A DNA stretch of 64,000 nt from Limihaloglobus sulfuriphilus (GTDB taxonomy: Bacteria > Planctomycetota > Phycisphaerae > Sedimentisphaerales > Sedimentisphaeraceae), in the NCBI RefSeq assembly GCF_001999965.1, contig NZ_CP019646.1, positions 3,658,001-3,722,000 on the forward strand, given 5' to 3'. The notes under the pieces were generated by a model that saw only the letters and a list, made by a program, of their open reading frames with translations, ran no database searches and had not been told where the DNA came from. This document shows positions 1-7,455 of the stretch, piece after piece (position 1 is the stretch's first letter; each line of letters begins with the position of its first letter). Both the position numbers and the translations under genes were made by a program.

Positions 1-322
1 TCTGGTTGACGGCGTCTTTGAAACCCTCATCAAGGCTGTCAAGCCGGTTGAAATCGTCGACGCCGTCGGTGTTATCGACAACGAGGTCTCTTTCGTCATA
101 ATTTTTGTCCGGCACCTGGTCGGAATTGTCGGCTTCGGGGGCGTCAGGGTCAGCGTATTCGGCTTCGAGTACGGGGTTTTTGCTCAGCTCGGCATCTATT
201 CTCTGCATGAGTTCCATCGCGGGAAGCTGGAGAATCTCCATCGACTGGATCATCTTGGGAGCCAGAAGCATCTTCTGCTCCATCCGCATCTGGTTGCCTA
301 ACTCTAGTCTCATTGCGCTCAT
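1..322 (-). CDS. rpoN: RNA polymerase sigma-54 factor, N-terminal fragment (runs off the left edge)
   Basis: The reverse strand reads without a stop from an ATG at 322 to the window edge (107 residues). It begins MSAMRLELGNQMRMEQKMLL and continues APKMIQSMEILQLPAMEL, then IDAELSKNPVLEAEYAD. This is the glutamine- and leucine-rich region I of sigma-54, which contacts the -12 element and the enhancer-binding activator. An acidic stretch follows (about residues 55-107), as in region II. A second in-frame ATG lies at 313. The core-binding domain, HTH and RpoN box lie outside the window. The product would direct RNA polymerase to -24/-12 promoters and need an AAA+ activator. The plus-strand reading of the same stretch has no family features and is a shadow. 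Confidence 0.93.
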   Translation of the reverse strand, partial: MSAMRLELGNQMRMEQKMLLAPKMIQSMEILQLPAMELMQRIDAELSKNPVLEAEYADPDAPEADNSDQVPDKNYDERDLVVDNTDGVDDFNRLDSLDEGFKDAVNQ

Positions 323-523
323 ATTATCATGCCTGTACTGTTATGCAAAAGTTTGTATCTTGACTGATTGGTGTGGCTTTCTTCTGCCTTCTAAAAGATT
401 TACCACATTAATTTGTGCGCATTATAACCATAGCGAATGCTATTTTCAACCCATATTGCAAAATTCATACCCAAACCGTTAGTTTTTTTGTAATAGTTAA
501 AGCTGCGTAAGAGTACAAGCCCC

Positions 524-740
524 GTAAGAGTACAGGCTTCAGCTTGTTAAGTAAAAAAAGCACGCTAAAGCGTGAACTCCTACAGGGATAGTAAGAGTCC
601 AAGCTGCGTAAGAGTCCAAGCTTCAGCTTGTTAAAATGCAGATAATGTATAAAATAGAAGCACGCTAAAGCGTGAACTCCTACAGGGAACTCCTACAAGG
701 AGCTTTTACGGTGAAAGTAAGAGTACAAGCTTCAGCTTGT
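524..740. repeat. REP/BIME cluster upstream of the RAYT gene
   Basis: Two palindrome types alternate. Type 1 is GTAAGAGT followed by a hairpin with arms ACAAGC and GCTTGT around TTCA (524-547, 608-631, 717-740, with small variations). Type 2 is the hairpin CACGCT-AA-AGCGTG followed by AACTCCTAC (561-583, 661-683). Read on the other strand, type 2 is GTAGGAGTT plus hairpin, so both types have a GTAG/GTAA-like foot next to a stem, and they face each other. This is the layout of BIMEs mobilised by RAYT transposases. Partial copies of the foot occur at 501-523 and 590-607. Positions 617-683 recur exactly at 1431-1497. I see no gene between 323 and 778. Confidence 0.85.
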
Positions 741-778
741 GTATTTATAAACAATTAAACGTTTAAACGATCATCAGG

Positions 779-1378
779 ATGTATGACTGGCGAAAAATGA
801 CACCGCAGGAACGGGCGGAAACGCTGCGGTTGCGGAAACAGCTTATACGGCCCTGGCACAGCCCGCCGCACTGGGACAGCGGGGAGAGCCGGTACTATAT
901 AGTTTCAGCGGCATGTTATGAGCACAAGCATATCGCGGGTGCAGTATTTTCACGGCTTGCGATGCTTGAAAAGAGCGTTCTGGAAATCTGCGAAAGCTGC
1001 TCTGAGAAGACAATCGCATGGAGCATTTTGCCCAACCATTACCATGTTCTGGTGAAGACCGAACATATTACGGAGCTGCGATATTCGCTTGGACGGATGC
1101 ACGGCAGGCTTTCGCGGCAGTGGAATTTAGAGGACAACTGTCTCGGGCGCAAGGTGTGGCACAACTGCGTAGAGCGTATTATAAGGAGTGAGAGGCATTA
1201 TTGGGCAACGGTGAATTATATTCACCATAATGCCGTAAAGCACGGGTTTGCTCAAAGGTGGGAACAATGGGTTTTCTGCAGTGCGGTACAATTTCTGAAC
1301 GAGGTTGGAAGAGAGAAGGCTAAAGAAATCTGGAAAGCGTATCCTGTCCTTGATTATGGTAAGGAGTGGGATAAATGA
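779..1378 (+). CDS. REP-associated tyrosine transposase (RAYT, IS200-like Y1 fold)
   Basis: 199 residues. The segment SILPNHYHVLVK (about 82-93) carries the HxH metal-binding pair of the Y1/HUH transposase family. VNYIHHNAVKHGFA (about 144-157) matches the segment holding the catalytic tyrosine and following Asn. The ends are typical of RAYTs: an N-terminal segment with a Trp/Arg-rich beta strand (SRYYIVSAACYEHK) and a C-terminal WVFCSAVQF. The gene stands alone between two clusters of REP palindromes (524-740 and 1422-1497), which are its expected substrates: single-strand cleavage at the hairpin foot through a 5'-phosphotyrosine. The frame is intact with all key residues visible, so it may be active. 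A short palindrome CGTTTAAACG at 760-769 sits just before the start. It differs from IS200 transposases in being longer and single-copy in the window. Confidence 0.92.
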   Translation: MYDWRKMTPQERAETLRLRKQLIRPWHSPPHWDSGESRYYIVSAACYEHKHIAGAVFSRLAMLEKSVLEICESCSEKTIAWSILPNHYHVLVKTEHITELRYSLGRMHGRLSRQWNLEDNCLGRKVWHNCVERIIRSERHYWATVNYIHHNAVKHGFAQRWEQWVFCSAVQFLNEVGREKAKEIWKAYPVLDYGKEWDK

Positions 1379-1421
1379 TTGTAATAAGTAAGAGTCCAAG
1401 CTGCGTAAGAGTACAAGCCCC

Positions 1422-1549
1422 GTAAGAGTACAAGCTTCAGCTTGTTAAAATGCAGATAATGTATAAAATAGAAGCACGCTAAAGCGTGAACTCCTACGGT
1501 GAACTCCTACGGTGAACTCTTACGGGGAGCTCTTACGGGGAGCTCTTAC
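1422..1549. repeat. REP/BIME cluster downstream of the RAYT gene, with a 67-bp direct copy of the upstream cluster
   Basis: A type 1 palindrome lies at 1422-1445 and a type 2 palindrome at 1475-1497. They are joined by the same 29-bp linker seen upstream, so 1431-1497 is identical to 617-683 over 67 bp. Beyond it the foot sequence of type 2 is repeated on its own in tandem (GAACTCCTACGGT, GAACTCTTACGGG, GAGCTCTTACGGG; 1488-1549). This looks like slippage or repeated foot capture. Positions 1385-1421 hold two further degenerate type 1 feet. The RAYT gene is thus bracketed by direct repeats about 750 bp apart. Confidence 0.85.
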
Positions 1550-1596
1550 AGAAATTGTAATATAAAAAGTATTTATTTCTACGAAAGGCGGAATAT

Positions 1597-2478
1597 ATGC
1601 GAAAATTAAAATTGAGCATAAAAAAGATATTTGTGCCGGCAATTGTGTTTTTGCTGTTCTCAGGCGGGTCAGAGCTTTTAGCAAAAGAGACAGATACCGT
1701 TCAGGCCTCGGCTGTACTTACCGTTGCCCAGGGTAAGCGGCTGATAGCGAAAGCCGTCGCTCAGATGCCGGAAGTGCAGAAGGCGAAAAAAGACGGGATG
1801 ATAATTATAACACGCGGCACAACCAATACTTATATCGCCCAGGAACTGACGGGTAAAAAGCTGATGCCGCTGGAGTTTGTGCTTGGCGCGGTTTTTCCGC
1901 CGGATAAGCCCGCTCCCAAACGGCCCGAGCAGAAAACAGATGAAATTGTTATTATCAATGGCAAGGTTGACGAGAAGATCAGCTTTGAAGACGCGTTAAA
2001 GCAGCTCAAGCCCGGAGATGTCGTGATAAAGGGCGGCAACATGCTTGATTACGAAAATAAAATCGCCGGCGTTTTTATCGGTGCTCCCGACGGAGGGACC
2101 TCGGGTAAAATTATGCCCTATGTGGTTGCCAGAAAAGCACATCTGATAATTCCGATCGGCCTCGAAAAACAGGTCGCCGGCTCCGGCCTCGAAACCATAA
2201 ACCGGCTGCGCCAGCCGGTGGAGAGCCTCAACTATACGCCGTCAATGTTTTTGCTCAACGGCACCATCGTTACCGAGCTTGAAGCCATAGACATACTCTT
2301 TGGCATTGAAGCGTTTCAGGCGGGCGCCGGCGGCGTTGCCGGGGCCGAGGGAGCAAGCTGGCTTGTGTTCCGCGGCCAAAGAGCCAACGTGGAAAAGGCT
2401 AACAGCTTTATCACTCAAATCCAAAATGAGCCGCCGTTTATGCAAACCTCAAAGTCCTCAAATAACTCAGATGAGTAA
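1597..2478 (+). CDS. Secreted protein of unknown function
   Basis: 293 residues. The start is supported by AAGGCGG about 8 nt upstream. A lysine-rich n-region and hydrophobic core (residues 1-29, ending SELLAKE) form a signal peptide. The mature part contains IIITRGTTNTYIAQEL, GDVVIKGGNMLDYENKIAGV and IGAPDGGTSGKIMPYVVARK, followed by AHLIIPIGLEKQV and a Gly/Ala-rich segment near 250 (FQAGAGGVAGAEGAS). The alternating short beta strands and glycine turns suggest an alpha/beta fold, perhaps nucleotide or sugar-phosphate binding, but I do not recognise the family. The gene is isolated between the REP cluster and a separately promoted gene. Confidence 0.8.
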   Translation: MRKLKLSIKKIFVPAIVFLLFSGGSELLAKETDTVQASAVLTVAQGKRLIAKAVAQMPEVQKAKKDGMIIITRGTTNTYIAQELTGKKLMPLEFVLGAVFPPDKPAPKRPEQKTDEIVIINGKVDEKISFEDALKQLKPGDVVIKGGNMLDYENKIAGVFIGAPDGGTSGKIMPYVVARKAHLIIPIGLEKQVAGSGLETINRLRQPVESLNYTPSMFLLNGTIVTELEAIDILFGIEAFQAGAGGVAGAEGASWLVFRGQRANVEKANSFITQIQNEPPFMQTSKSSNNSDE

Positions 2479-2546
2479 AATGGCACAAATTATGCTGGCA
2501 TCTCGTTTTGGAGTATCTATTTAAGCAGTGTGGTTCTTCTTTTATC

Positions 2547-2574
2547 TTGACAAATAGACATCAGAGAGTATTAT
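2547..2574 (+). promoter_or_regulatory. Sigma-70-type promoter for the dockerin protein gene at 2619
   Basis: TTGACA at 2547-2552 and TATTAT at 2569-2574, spacer 16 bp. An overlapping TATAAA at 2572 would give a 19-bp spacer. It lies about 45 nt before the start codon of the next gene and outside the preceding coding sequence. Inferred by eye only. Confidence 0.55.
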
Positions 2575-2618
2575 AAAGTGCGTTTTAGTTGACTTAAAGG
2601 CTTAATAAGGAGTTATTT

Positions 2619-3368
2619 ATGCAGAGATTACTTTTACTTACACTTACAATGACTATTGCTTTGAGCTGTTCCTGCGTTCATGCGGAGACTTACGGCGGTA
2701 TAGAGTTTCCCAACGGCGATCTGAGTTTTGCAGATGCGGTGCTTAGATACGATCCTCTTTATGGCGGCGGCCCGGCACCAACAGCCGGTACTGATCCACA
2801 GGCTGCGCTGGGCATCCCCGACTGGGTCGGTAACGACGATGAACACGCCACACTGGGAAGGGGCGGACTGCTTGAACTGCTGTTTGTTGACAATTATCTG
2901 GTCAACAGCGGCGGCGAAGGCCACGATCTGCACATATTTGAAGTCGGCCCGGACGTTGAGGATACTTACGTAGCCATACGCCCGACGGCCGAGACGGCTT
3001 TGATTCTCGATCCTGCCACTTATGACGCAAACGAAGACGGATTTTATGAGATAGGAAAAGTTTACGGCAGCACCTCGTCTATTGACATTGACGCGATATT
3101 CCCCGGCTACCTTGCCGGAGAACTTGTCTTTGACGCTGTCCAGCTCATAGACGACTATAATGAAGGCGGCTCTTCGGGTTCTACTGTCGGGGCGGATATC
3201 GACGCAGTCGGAGCAATCGGCTCGATCAGAAGCTGCGACTATTCGCTGATGGGCGATCTTAACGGTGACTGCAGGGTGGATCTGCTGGATTTAGCTAAGA
3301 TGGCATCCAACTGGCTCATAGACTGCAAGCAGACACCCGGCGATCCGGCATGTGTTCCGCTTGACTGA
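2619..3368 (+). CDS. Secreted protein with C-terminal dockerin-like repeat
   Basis: 249 residues with a clear Shine-Dalgarno (AGGAG, 7 nt before ATG). Residues 1-22 are a signal peptide ending VHAET. The middle (about 30-190) begins with a Gly/Pro-rich region containing AALGIPDWVGNDDEHATLG and GRGGLLELLFVDNYLVNSGG, a pattern seen in secreted planctomycete surface proteins; I cannot name its domain. The tail (about 205-240) is a dockerin type I-like calcium loop, GDLNGDCRVDLLDLAKMA followed by SNWLIDC. In this bacterial group such tails are common on exported proteins and probably attach them to a partner on the surface, although no cohesin is seen here. It has its own promoter at 2547-2574. 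Confidence 0.82.
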   Translation: MQRLLLLTLTMTIALSCSCVHAETYGGIEFPNGDLSFADAVLRYDPLYGGGPAPTAGTDPQAALGIPDWVGNDDEHATLGRGGLLELLFVDNYLVNSGGEGHDLHIFEVGPDVEDTYVAIRPTAETALILDPATYDANEDGFYEIGKVYGSTSSIDIDAIFPGYLAGELVFDAVQLIDDYNEGGSSGSTVGADIDAVGAIGSIRSCDYSLMGDLNGDCRVDLLDLAKMASNWLIDCKQTPGDPACVPLD

Positions 3369-3397
3369 TATATAAAAAAGACCGAAGAGGTTTTAAT

Positions 3398-3733
3398 ATC
3401 GTTAAAGAGCCAGTTGTAAAAATCGCAGCCAGATACCTAAAAGCTGTATCCAAATCTGGTATAAGCATAAGTTTTGGTGTCATATTCGGCTCATATGCCT
3501 GTGGCGGGGCCGATGAGATGAGCGATATCGATTTACTTGTTGTTTCGCCTGAATTCGATGGCGTTGTATCCCGGGATTTTGTAAACAGATTATGGCGGAT
3601 AGCCGCCAGAACGGACAGCCGGATAGAACCGATTCCCTGCGGCGAAAAGCAATGGCTAAATGATAATTCCAATGCAATCATTGAAGTTGCCCGCCGTGAA
3701 GGCCAAACCGTAAAGAAATCAGGCAATGGGTAA
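3398..3733 (+). CDS. Minimal nucleotidyltransferase (MNT-like) without a canonical start codon
   Basis: The frame is open from 3365 to the stop at 3731-3733. It encodes a compact pol-beta-type nucleotidyltransferase core: IFGSYACGGADEMSDIDLLV carries the GS motif and the DxD metal-binding pair. The first ATG (3518) lies inside this motif, after the GS, so starting there would destroy the active site. The only ribosome-binding-like site (GAAGAGG, 3384-3390) precedes ATC at 3398 and GTT at 3401, neither a standard start. Either a non-canonical start is used or the ATG was lost by mutation. At about 112 residues it matches MntA-like antitoxins of HEPN/MNT pairs, but no HEPN partner is visible next to it. 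The downstream sequence is repeat-rich. Confidence 0.6.
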   Translation: MVKEPVVKIAARYLKAVSKSGISISFGVIFGSYACGGADEMSDIDLLVVSPEFDGVVSRDFVNRLWRIAARTDSRIEPIPCGEKQWLNDNSNAIIEVARREGQTVKKSGNG

Positions 3734-3817
3734 TAGACAAGTTTGAAATCCGCAGATTGCGCAGATTCTCGCTGATTGAAAATTTTAGGAACAGGCGGCA
3801 GTAAATCATCAGAGCCG

Positions 3818-3865
3818 TTCTTCACTTGTTTATCAATAATATCAGATTGCCAAACAAGTGAAGAA
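3818..3865. repeat. Perfect 14-bp inverted repeat in repeat-rich spacer
   Basis: Arms TTCTTCACTTGTTT (3818-3831) and AAACAAGTGAAGAA (3852-3865) pair perfectly around a 20-nt loop. No T-run follows on either strand, so a simple terminator is unlikely. The 3734-4079 spacer around it holds no gene. It also contains GATTGACAGGATTTA-like and CTAATCTGCGTAATC-like dispersed repeat text and a REP-like hairpin at 3985. Confidence 0.7.
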
Positions 3866-3984
3866 TTATAGAGCGGTTGGTTCAGACATAAGCAATGGTT
3901 AATAGACATGATTAACAGGATTGACAGGATTTATTTTAATCTTGTAAATCTTGTAAATCCTGTCCAATAAATAGAAAAGTTTGT

Positions 3985-4007
3985 GTCGGGCTGGAAGCCC
4001 GACCTAC
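3985..4007. repeat. Third REP-like palindrome with CTAC foot
   Basis: GTCGGGCT-GGA-AGCCCGAC (3985-4003) is a perfect 8-bp stem followed by CTAC (4004-4007). On the minus strand it reads GTAG plus hairpin, the same foot-hairpin design as the REPs beside the RAYT gene but with a different stem. It may be a substrate of another RAYT elsewhere in the genome. Confidence 0.6.
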
Positions 4008-4055
4008 GCAAAATAATCCGCGCTAATCTGCGTAATCAGCGGATATGTATTTTAA

Positions 4056-4091
4056 ACACCCCGCCCTTCGGGCACCCCTCTAAAAGAGGGG
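4056..4091 (-). terminator. Double hairpin overlapping the 3' end of hydE
   Basis: Two adjacent hairpins occur: CCCCTCT-AAA-AGAGGGG (4075-4091) and GCCC-TTC-GGGC (4063-4073). The first contains the hydE stop codon (4080-4082). On the minus strand they are followed by GGGGTGTTTAAAAT, which has only a weak T-run. They may end hydE transcription, but the sequence looks like a dispersed intergenic repeat that has recombined into the end of the gene. Confidence 0.45.
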
Positions 4092-5156
4092 GATTGGATT
4101 TGTATTTGCATTAGAAGGGTTTAATTTTGATCGTCTGGTTCTTGAGCCCGGGCCGGCGGCGATGTGTCTGCCGATAGACTCGATGCGTCCCCGCAGGCAG
4201 TGGCGGCACTGCTGGGCGGTTTCGTCGATACATGCCTTGGAAGGGTATATCTCGTATAGCGCCCTGTACTTACGCGGCGTCATGTTCGGCATAACGACGT
4301 TTGCCCCTCGCTGGAGGCCGAATTCCCTGCCGGTTGCCTTGTTTATCGTGGCAAGTGCGGTGGTGCTGGGGATGTTTGCCTCGGGGCAGAGTATGCGTAT
4401 CAGGGCAATCATTTTGTATGTCATCAGCTCCGTCGGCCGCGGCTGCTGCGGGCTGTCCGGCAAGGGCATCTGTCCCAGCGGCGTATCCGGATGGGCAATG
4501 TAGGGGCCCACGCCGACCATGTCCAGATCGAGCTCTTTAAATAGCAGAAGGTCATTTGCGAGTGTCTCGTAAGTCTGGCCGGGGATTCCGATCATCACGC
4601 CGCTGCCGGCTTCGTAACCGAGCTCTTGCAGTTTGCGTATTATCGCTATCCGGTCGCTGATTGTCTGGGCGCGCTGCGGGTGTATTTTTTTGTAAAGATC
4701 GGGGTCGGATGTTTCAAACCGCAGCAGGTATCTGTCGGCGCCGCTGCCGCGCCAGAGTTTCAGCTCATCATCACCTCTCTCGCCCAGGCTAAGTGTAACT
4801 GCAAGGGGTGTTTGTGTTTTGATGGTCTCTACAATTTTGGCGATTCTCGCGGCGGTTATGCCGAAATCTTCGCCTGCCTGTATCACTACCGTGCCGTAGC
4901 CGTATTCCGCCGCCATCTGCGCGCATTCGATTATCTCATCGTCGGGCATACGGTAACGCTGTATGTCTTCATGTTCCCTGCGCAGGCCGCAGTAGTGACA
5001 GCTGCGGCAGCAGTAGTTTGATATCTCTATCAGGCCTCTGAGATGCACGCCGTCGCCGACGTACTGTTTGCGAAGACGGTCGGCTTTTTCCCAGAGCTGA
5101 GCGAGTTTTGCTTCATCGCTGGTTTTTAGATAGTCTAATATCTGATTTTTATCCAT
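4080..5156 (-). CDS. hydE: [FeFe]-hydrogenase H-cluster radical SAM maturase HydE
   Basis: 358 residues. EISNYCCRSCHYCGLRRE holds the radical-SAM CX3CX2C cluster (C49, C53, C56), preceded by the HydE-typical HLRGLIEISN. Later come YLLRFETSDPDLYKKIHP, SGVMIGIPGQTYETLANDL and GVGPYIAHPDTPLG, all characteristic of HydE/BioB-like barrels. Near the C-terminus, ACIDETAQQCRHCLRGRI gives a CX7CX2C motif matching the accessory cluster site of Thermotoga HydE. With HydF and HydG it builds the diiron subcluster of [FeFe]-hydrogenase, so its presence implies a hydrogen-metabolising anaerobe; hydF, hydG and the hydrogenase are not in this window. The final ~10 residues (SNANTNPIPLF) are encoded partly inside an intergenic repeat, so the tail is probably a recent replacement. 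Confidence 0.93.
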   Translation of the reverse strand: MDKNQILDYLKTSDEAKLAQLWEKADRLRKQYVGDGVHLRGLIEISNYCCRSCHYCGLRREHEDIQRYRMPDDEIIECAQMAAEYGYGTVVIQAGEDFGITAARIAKIVETIKTQTPLAVTLSLGERGDDELKLWRGSGADRYLLRFETSDPDLYKKIHPQRAQTISDRIAIIRKLQELGYEAGSGVMIGIPGQTYETLANDLLLFKELDLDMVGVGPYIAHPDTPLGQMPLPDSPQQPRPTELMTYKMIALIRILCPEANIPSTTALATINKATGREFGLQRGANVVMPNMTPRKYRALYEIYPSKACIDETAQQCRHCLRGRIESIGRHIAAGPGSRTRRSKLNPSNANTNPIPLF

Positions 5157-5293
5157 AGTATTCAGGTTGTTTTACATTTTTGGTTTATTTAAATCGCTTT
5201 GATAGTGATATTATAGCTTTATATTATAGTATGTCTATATGAAATACGACAATTTTTGTAAATAACTGCCGTCAAAGCGGCCGTTAGTAATTT

Positions 5294-6310
5294 CTACCAG
5301 ATGCCGGCGATAGCTGCGCCGCAATGCGGGCATTTACCGTTTTCTATGTCATTTGAGTTGATGGTCCAGTTGTCCCGCTCAATAAGAGTCCTGCCGCACT
5401 GGGGGCATTTGGTGTCTGGGCTGTGGTCAAGACGTATGTTGCCCGGGTATATGTATTTGAGTCCGGCTTCCTGACCTGTCTGGCAGGCTTTTATTATAGT
5501 TTCCCGCGGCGTCGGCGGCACATCATACATCTGGTAGCATGGGTGGAACGCGCTGACGTGCCAGGGTGTTTCGGGTGAGACCTCTTCGGCGATAAACTCG
5601 CAGAGTTTTTTTAACTCTTCCTCGCCGTCATTCACGCCGGGGATTATAAGCGTGGTGAGTTCGATCCAGATGTCTGTATTTTTTTTGATATATCTTATAG
5701 AATCGAGTACCGGCTCAAGCTGTGCAGCGCAGAAGTCTTTGTAAAAATCGTTTGTAAAGGCCTTTAAGTCGATATTTATCGCGTCAAGCCAGCCGGCAAA
5801 GTCATCTATTGCCATATCGCTCATGTAACCGTTGCTGACAAAGATGTTATAGAGACCTCTTTTTTTGGCTATGTGTGCGGTATCCTTTGCAAGCTCATAA
5901 AAAATGGTCGGCTCGGTGTAGGTGTATGCTATGCTTTCGCAGCCGCTTTGCAGAGCGGCATTTACAATCTGATCGGGTGTTGGCCCGTCTTTTGGGGCGT
6001 CATCCTGATCAATATAATCGCTCTGGCTGATCTGCCAGTTCTGGCAGAATTTACACCTGAAATTGCAGCCTGGTGCGGCGATTGAAAACGCCTCGCTGCC
6101 CGGTTTGAAATGATAAAGCGGTTTTTTTTCTATCGGATCCGCGGCGGCGGAGCAGAGCCGGTCATAATTTAGAGAAACGAGTTCATTGCCGATGTTCATA
6201 CGCTGGCCGCAGCGGCCCTTTTTGCCGGGTGCTATAACGCACTTAAACCCGCACAGATGACACTTTACAGAACCGTCTTTGTTTTTTTCGTATAGATATG
6301 CTTCTTTCAT
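5294..6310 (-). CDS. amrS: AmmeMemoRadiSam system radical SAM enzyme
   Basis: 338 residues from the ATG at 6310, preferred over the ATG at 6325 because AAGGTGA lies about 6 nt before it. The N-terminus carries a Cys-rich KCHLCGFKC...GRCG segment. The radical-SAM motif follows in APGCNFRCKFCQNWQIS (CX3CX2C; C82, C86, C89), then the SIAYTYTEPTIFYE and NIDLKAF segments typical of this family. The C-terminus has two CxxC pairs (CPQC, CPHC) forming a zinc ribbon. The AmmeMemoRadiSam trio (with MEMO1-like and AMMECR1-like proteins) is conserved but its substrate is unsettled; the two partners are not adjacent here. It lies 137 bp upstream of hydE on the same strand, but the spacer suggests separate transcription. 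Confidence 0.88.
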   Translation of the reverse strand: MKEAYLYEKNKDGSVKCHLCGFKCVIAPGKKGRCGQRMNIGNELVSLNYDRLCSAAADPIEKKPLYHFKPGSEAFSIAAPGCNFRCKFCQNWQISQSDYIDQDDAPKDGPTPDQIVNAALQSGCESIAYTYTEPTIFYELAKDTAHIAKKRGLYNIFVSNGYMSDMAIDDFAGWLDAINIDLKAFTNDFYKDFCAAQLEPVLDSIRYIKKNTDIWIELTTLIIPGVNDGEEELKKLCEFIAEEVSPETPWHVSAFHPCYQMYDVPPTPRETIIKACQTGQEAGLKYIYPGNIRLDHSPDTKCPQCGRTLIERDNWTINSNDIENGKCPHCGAAIAGIW

Positions 6311-6484
6311 TTTGGTCACCTTCATTTTATAATAAACTCATTATAACATATCAGCTCATTTTTTCCAGTGTGCGATAATTTTTAAGAAGTAAAGCTCACG
6401 GCCGCCGCGACGCTCGCTGCCGCACACGGTCCCGGACTTTAGCGGCTGTAAACTCAATGAAGTAAGCACTTTCGGGGCAGTTAT

Positions 6485-6506
6485 GAGAAAATTCGTGAAT
6501 TTTCTC
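6485..6506. repeat. Perfect 10-bp inverted repeat upstream of the agmatinase gene
   Basis: GAGAAAATTC-GT-GAATTTTCTC is a 22-bp near-continuous palindrome, 89 nt before the agmatinase start. It could be an operator for a dimeric regulator or a short stem. The 6326-6594 spacer contains nothing else I can identify. Confidence 0.5.
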
Positions 6507-6594
6507 TACAATGTTGCTGCTGCCGCCTGTATAATGCTGATAATAGTTAATTTCATTTAGAGAAATCTTGAATCCCATTTAAAGCGGTAATTTT

Positions 6595-7446
6595 ATGGCA
6601 TATGCAGAATTTGGAGATTTTGAACCAGAGTTCACCTCCTGCGAAAAATCAAAGATAGTGATCCTGCCGGTGGAGTATGACCACACAAGCACCTGGATTA
6701 AGGGTTCAGAAAAGGGCCCCTCGGCTCTGCTGGAGGCGTCTAAAAATCTTGAGTTTTATGACATCGAAACCGATTCGGAGGTTTACAAACGCGGCATATA
6801 TACCGACCACCCTATACGCGGTTTTATCAGGCCCGAAGAGATGGTGCAGGCTGTTTACGACAGGGTTCGTGAGCATATGGCGGATGATAAGTTTTGTGTG
6901 TGCATCGGTGGAGAGCATTCGATAAGCATTGGTGCCATGATGGCTCACTGCGAGAAGCACCCGGAAGCGACGATTGTGCAGTTTGACGCTCATAGCGACC
7001 TGCGAGACGAGTATCACGGCTCTGAATACAACCACGCCTGTGTTATGGCACGCGGCCGCGAACTGGGGCCGGTTGTTCAGATTGGGATCCGCAGTATGGA
7101 CGTAGAAGAAAAGGGCTCGGCAGATTTTGAATCTATTTTTCTTGCCAAAGACATCTACAACAATACCGCATGGATAGACAGGATGGTAAGTCTCCTTTCA
7201 GAAAATGTTTATGTAACTTTTGACCTTGACTGCCTCGATGTCGGGATTATGCCCTCAACCGGCACACCCGAGCCGGGCGGCATCGGCTGGTACACTGCTC
7301 TTGAGGCACTGAGAGCAATCGCACAAAACAGCAACATTGTCGGTATGGATATATCCGAGCTGTGCCCTAATCCAGTGAACAAGGCACCTGATTTTCTCGC
7401 GGCGAAACTGCTTTATAAGATGATAACTTACAAATTCGAGCTGTAA
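6595..7446 (+). CDS. speB: Agmatinase / ureohydrolase family enzyme
   Basis: 283 residues. The dimanganese site of the arginase/agmatinase family is complete: GGEHS (H108), FDAHSDLRDEY (D131, H133, D135) and TFDLDCLDVG (D210, D212), followed by the family signature TGTPEPGGI. YDHTSTWIKGSEKGPSALL near the N-terminus is typical of bacterial agmatinases. The reaction expected is hydrolysis of agmatine to putrescine and urea in polyamine synthesis. Related guanidino-acid hydrolases share these motifs, so substrate is inferred. In the usual SxDxDxxDP motif the final DP is DV here. It is followed 9 nt later by a U32 gene and probably co-transcribed with it. Confidence 0.88.
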   Translation: MAYAEFGDFEPEFTSCEKSKIVILPVEYDHTSTWIKGSEKGPSALLEASKNLEFYDIETDSEVYKRGIYTDHPIRGFIRPEEMVQAVYDRVREHMADDKFCVCIGGEHSISIGAMMAHCEKHPEATIVQFDAHSDLRDEYHGSEYNHACVMARGRELGPVVQIGIRSMDVEEKGSADFESIFLAKDIYNNTAWIDRMVSLLSENVYVTFDLDCLDVGIMPSTGTPEPGGIGWYTALEALRAIAQNSNIVGMDISELCPNPVNKAPDFLAAKLLYKMITYKFEL

Positions 7447-7455
7447 CTTCTATCC

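Noticed and set aside
105-482. Plus-strand frame of 125 residues at the left edge
   Set aside because: It is the antisense of the rpoN 5' region, which has clear sigma-54 motifs; the plus-strand reading has no family features.
524-1549. Possible CRISPR array
   Set aside because: Repeats differ in type and orientation, spacings are irregular and no cas gene is near; they are REP palindromes with a RAYT gene.
3316-3909. Minus-strand frame of 197 residues
   Set aside because: It overlaps the dockerin tail and the nucleotidyltransferase antisense and has no recognisable domain.
6396-6578. Minus-strand 60-residue frame before the agmatinase gene
   Set aside because: No ribosome site or motif, and it contains the 6485-6506 palindrome; treated as spacer.
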